In this document: positions 62,701 through 64,000 of the stretch, in pieces
How the letters are laid out: the number at the start of each line of letters is the position of its first letter
How positions within the stretch are numbered: position 1 is the stretch's first letter
Assembly: GCF_033439725.1 (NCBI RefSeq)
Contig: NW_026944383.1
Span: forward strand, 6,944,001 to 7,008,000
Direction of reading: 5' to 3'
Source of the DNA: Neurospora tetraspora
Taxonomy: Eukaryota; Ascomycota; Sordariomycetes; Sordariales; Sordariaceae
DNA: 64,000 bases
The notes under the pieces: model-generated
The model's input: the letters and a program-made list of their open reading frames with translations, nothing else
What the model was told of the DNA's origin: nothing
The model's database searches: none
Made by a program: the position numbers and the translations under genes

Positions 62701-63455
62701 GCGGAGGAGAGGTTGATAACTTGGCCATCGCGCTTAGTCGGCGCAGTCGCGTTTCCCAGACCTGTGAAACTTCCTCCGTAGATGATATGACCATTGGATG
62801 CCTTCGTTATGGAGTTGACAGGTCCATTAAACCCCCTAAATGGCAAATCCGTCCATCCCTGTCCCCCAACCCACGCGATCGCATTCCTAGAGTCTTTGCC
62901 GACGAAATTTCCACCCACGTATACCGAGTTGGTGTCACGGTCACATAGCACAGCATAGACTTGACCTTCTAGACCTGATAACGTCTCGATGCTGGACGTG
63001 TTTGGGTTGAACAGCGCTATCGCTTTGGACTCTTTATAGTTGGGACTTTCGCTTCCGTGTGTCGGCAGTTGCAAACTCGTGAAATTGCCGCCAATAATCA
63101 CTCCATCCTCCTTCCCGTTGCCCTCCACAAACGTGCACATGGTCAGGATGGTCGCATCTGTGGTGACAACAGGGCCGAAAATGCCGTTGGGCATGCGCGC
63201 CATGAGCGACTGGCTGCCATTTGTTATGAAAGGTCGCTCATTTTGTTCCTCGAACTGGAAGAGAGATATTCCCGAAAAGTCGCCAGCAAGGGCTACCCGA
63301 CCAAGGTCCTTGAGGTCAAGGTTTGTCGCGGGCGCGGGGGTAAACGATATCGCAGTGACGGGTGATAGCGCGACTGAGGATAAGGTGAGAAGGACTGCTA
63401 TCGGAGAGAGAGACTGGCCGCGCGCATCGTTGCGCCGGCGAAAAGGTAGTCGCAT
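59706..63455 (-). CDS. rax2: Cell-polarity membrane protein Rax2
   Basis: Rax2 marks sites of polarised growth at the plasma membrane (bipolar budding in yeast, hyphal tip control in filamentous fungi). One frame of 1249 residues from the ATG at 63455; an ATG at 63512 would add 19 residues, but the chosen start places a signal peptide correctly (RLPFRRRN basic start, then AVLLTLSSVALSPVTAISF). The ectodomain has many repeated GGNFT/VGGSF phrases of a beta-propeller-like fold and numerous N-x-S/T sites. A single membrane segment (VFVVLIGLGISLALMLLIVVAGLIL, about 1179-1203) is followed by the basic RIRKKREG and a short cytoplasmic tail with PPHELLEGL. The topology fits a type I membrane protein, and the length is typical of filamentous-fungal Rax2. 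There are no introns. Confidence 0.96.
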   Translation of the reverse strand: MRLPFRRRNDARGQSLSPIAVLLTLSSVALSPVTAISFTPAPATNLDLKDLGRVALAGDFSGISLFQFEEQNERPFITNGSQSLMARMPNGIFGPVVTTDATILTMCTFVEGNGKEDGVIIGGNFTSLQLPTHGSESPNYKESKAIALFNPNTSSIETLSGLEGQVYAVLCDRDTNSVYVGGNFVGKDSRNAIAWVGGQGWTDLPFRGFNGPVNSITKASNGHIIYGGSFTGLGNATAPTKRDGQVINLSSATISAGSSTTREGFSDPNNIVCSTSGTDGTGKTWLLQENSPGFWQATFRYGFRPTKLRLYNTHQDGAGTKTWRFTALPINGIMNMTYVDPVTNKNATCTSECPLSNNKTTKFQDFHFVNVIGMNEFRIDISDYYGSGGGLNGIELFGEDIFSYAINDFNEPTCANLEFKSSSTATGPWQVTPSHQSTAEYLTAQISAPITNTSAQVVFSPDIRESGYYSVNLYTPGCLQDDTCASRGQVHLTGQMTADPTKSDPVDKTLYQTNNFDKYDQIYYGMVDASSSSFRPQITLTPLAGQDLANITLVAQSIDFTLINSTGGLNGLFEYTPGRPVNVSDFTASAVNRLGSSFSGKSAVNALATSGDTVFVGGNFTSPSADHVVALNTKDSTNKTLDGGLNGEVKSMILDGTTLYVGGSFNSTSVKSVDGLNNVAAYDTEKNTWSPLGAGVNGNVMRVVGLTMNITGSTPEFVVSVNGDFDELNAFDKNPAVSVTGFGIWVPSQKNWVQNLDLQLESIDGVLSTSILDRSGNGSLYAGSLISSTLGVRDIAGFGDRLSGFPIKIQAPTKSSSSSSLAKRDGSVSDSSLQGVVTGIFDQENKRNLTILGGHFTATGSGSAINNLLIMDGQKNNEVSGLGDAISQDSTVMALAVHNDILFAGGNITGTVNGNEVKALVTYNLANKSFNPQPPSLTGGNGTVSSIAVRDDTDDVYVGGSFTQAGSLDCPGVCFFSTSSSQWQQAGQNLGGTVNTLLWVDENLLLAGGNLTINNTASTYLATYNPKTLVWDAYPDAGQLPGPVDVLTAGTSDNKQIWVSGTASNGSVYLMKSEKDDGSSWHSVGQTLQPGTKIRGLQIFQLSESHDKHPLIDDKAALMLTGHIVLPDFGSASGVLFDGANFRPFALTTNSGNSPGSLSTVFSEKQNFFGKDGKHLPLVFVVLIGLGISLALMLLIVVAGLILDRIRKKREGYVPAPTSMYDRGSGIQRIPPHELLEGLSKSRSGAPQM

Positions 63456-64000
63456 CGCGGTTCCGGGTAAGTTTATGTGGTTGAGAGAGCGGTTGCCGAC
63501 CGGGGGGAGCACATATACTGCTCTTGGTCGTGGTAATCGGGGTTAAAAATTGCTACGGTCGGAAGGCCATAACCACGATGGTGAGTACCTAAACAGCTGA
63601 ACAGTTCGCGATAAGGTGGGGACCGAGCGCGTGGTGGTTCGAGTAGTGGAAGTTGCCGCCGACGTCAATTAGGTGAGATCTCGCTCCAGGTCCGGACGAC
63701 GATCTTGAAAGCGAGGGCCGTTTTTAGACGGGTTCAAACGAGAGTGGTAATAATTAGAGTGAAGTGGAATTAGGGGGGAATATCCCAGTCGTCGATAGCA
63801 AGCGGGTTTGCTAGGACGGGAGAATGAGAATGGGGACGGCGACGAGGTCTTTTGGTGTCGACAAAGAGTTGGGCTTCGCGACGTTGCGACCTGGTTAGGT
63901 TTGTTGTGGTTTTCGCCTTGGCCGGCCGGGCGGGTGCCGCCTGAAATGTGTGATGACGCTCAAGAATGCTGAGATGGAGGGTGACCCGACCTCCCGTCTG
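63456..64000 (-). promoter_or_regulatory. rax2 promoter region (partial)
   Basis: This sequence upstream of the rax2 start must hold at least part of its leader and promoter; the far end runs off the window. The upstream in-frame ATG at 63512 is the only other candidate start. Confidence 0.45.

Overview
The window looks like nuclear DNA of a filamentous ascomycete, most probably a Neurospora-like member of the Sordariales. The reasons are short spliceosomal introns (48-99 bp, one of 157 and one of 333) with GTRNGT-type donors and CTAAC-type branch points, orthologues of typical fungal housekeeping genes, long pyrimidine-rich leaders, wide gene-poor spacers, and one AT-rich block whose repeat copies differ only by transitions, the signature of repeat-induced point mutation (RIP). 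Species cannot be fixed from sequence alone.

Layout. 1-4378: no gene, then a long pyrimidine-rich leader for a conserved Ser/Thr/Pro-rich protein of unknown function (4379-5398). 8083-14104: a decayed Ty1/copia LTR retrotransposon with 166-bp LTRs and a CTCTC target duplication, carrying a nested 438-bp TIR element (12640-13077). 14279-14562: an inverted repeat just downstream of fan1. 14680-31357 is a dense gene block: fan1 (-), sdc1/dpy-30 (+), rps13/uS15 (-), U2AF large subunit (-), ogg1 (+), a UBE3D-like E2-binding protein (-) and SF3B1/Hsh155 (+). Three divergent pairs share intergenic promoters of about 455-562 bp. 31358-41324: 10 kb with no gene I can support. 41325-42590: a two-finger C2H2 transcription factor (-). 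42591-58286: a second gene-poor stretch of about 16 kb. 58287-58359: tRNA-Lys(CUU). 59706-63455: rax2, a polarity membrane protein (-).

How the genes relate. U2AF65 and SF3B1 lie about 4 kb apart (start to start) and are direct partners in 3' splice-site recognition: the C-terminal UHM of U2AF65 binds Trp-containing ligand motifs in the SF3B1 N-terminus, and both halves of that interface are visible here. FAN1 (crosslink repair) and OGG1 (oxidised guanine repair) are two DNA-repair enzymes in the same block. SDC1 is a COMPASS (H3K4 methyltransferase) subunit. No operon logic applies; neighbours are linked mainly by shared promoters and convergent ends.

The most interesting non-genic structures are three separate inverted repeats (14.3-14.6, 35.4-35.7 and 48.7-48.9 kb), the nested TIR element with iterated 22-bp subterminal units, a dispersed repeat present at 90-210 and 32605-32717, and the very large gene-poor flanks of the zinc-finger gene.
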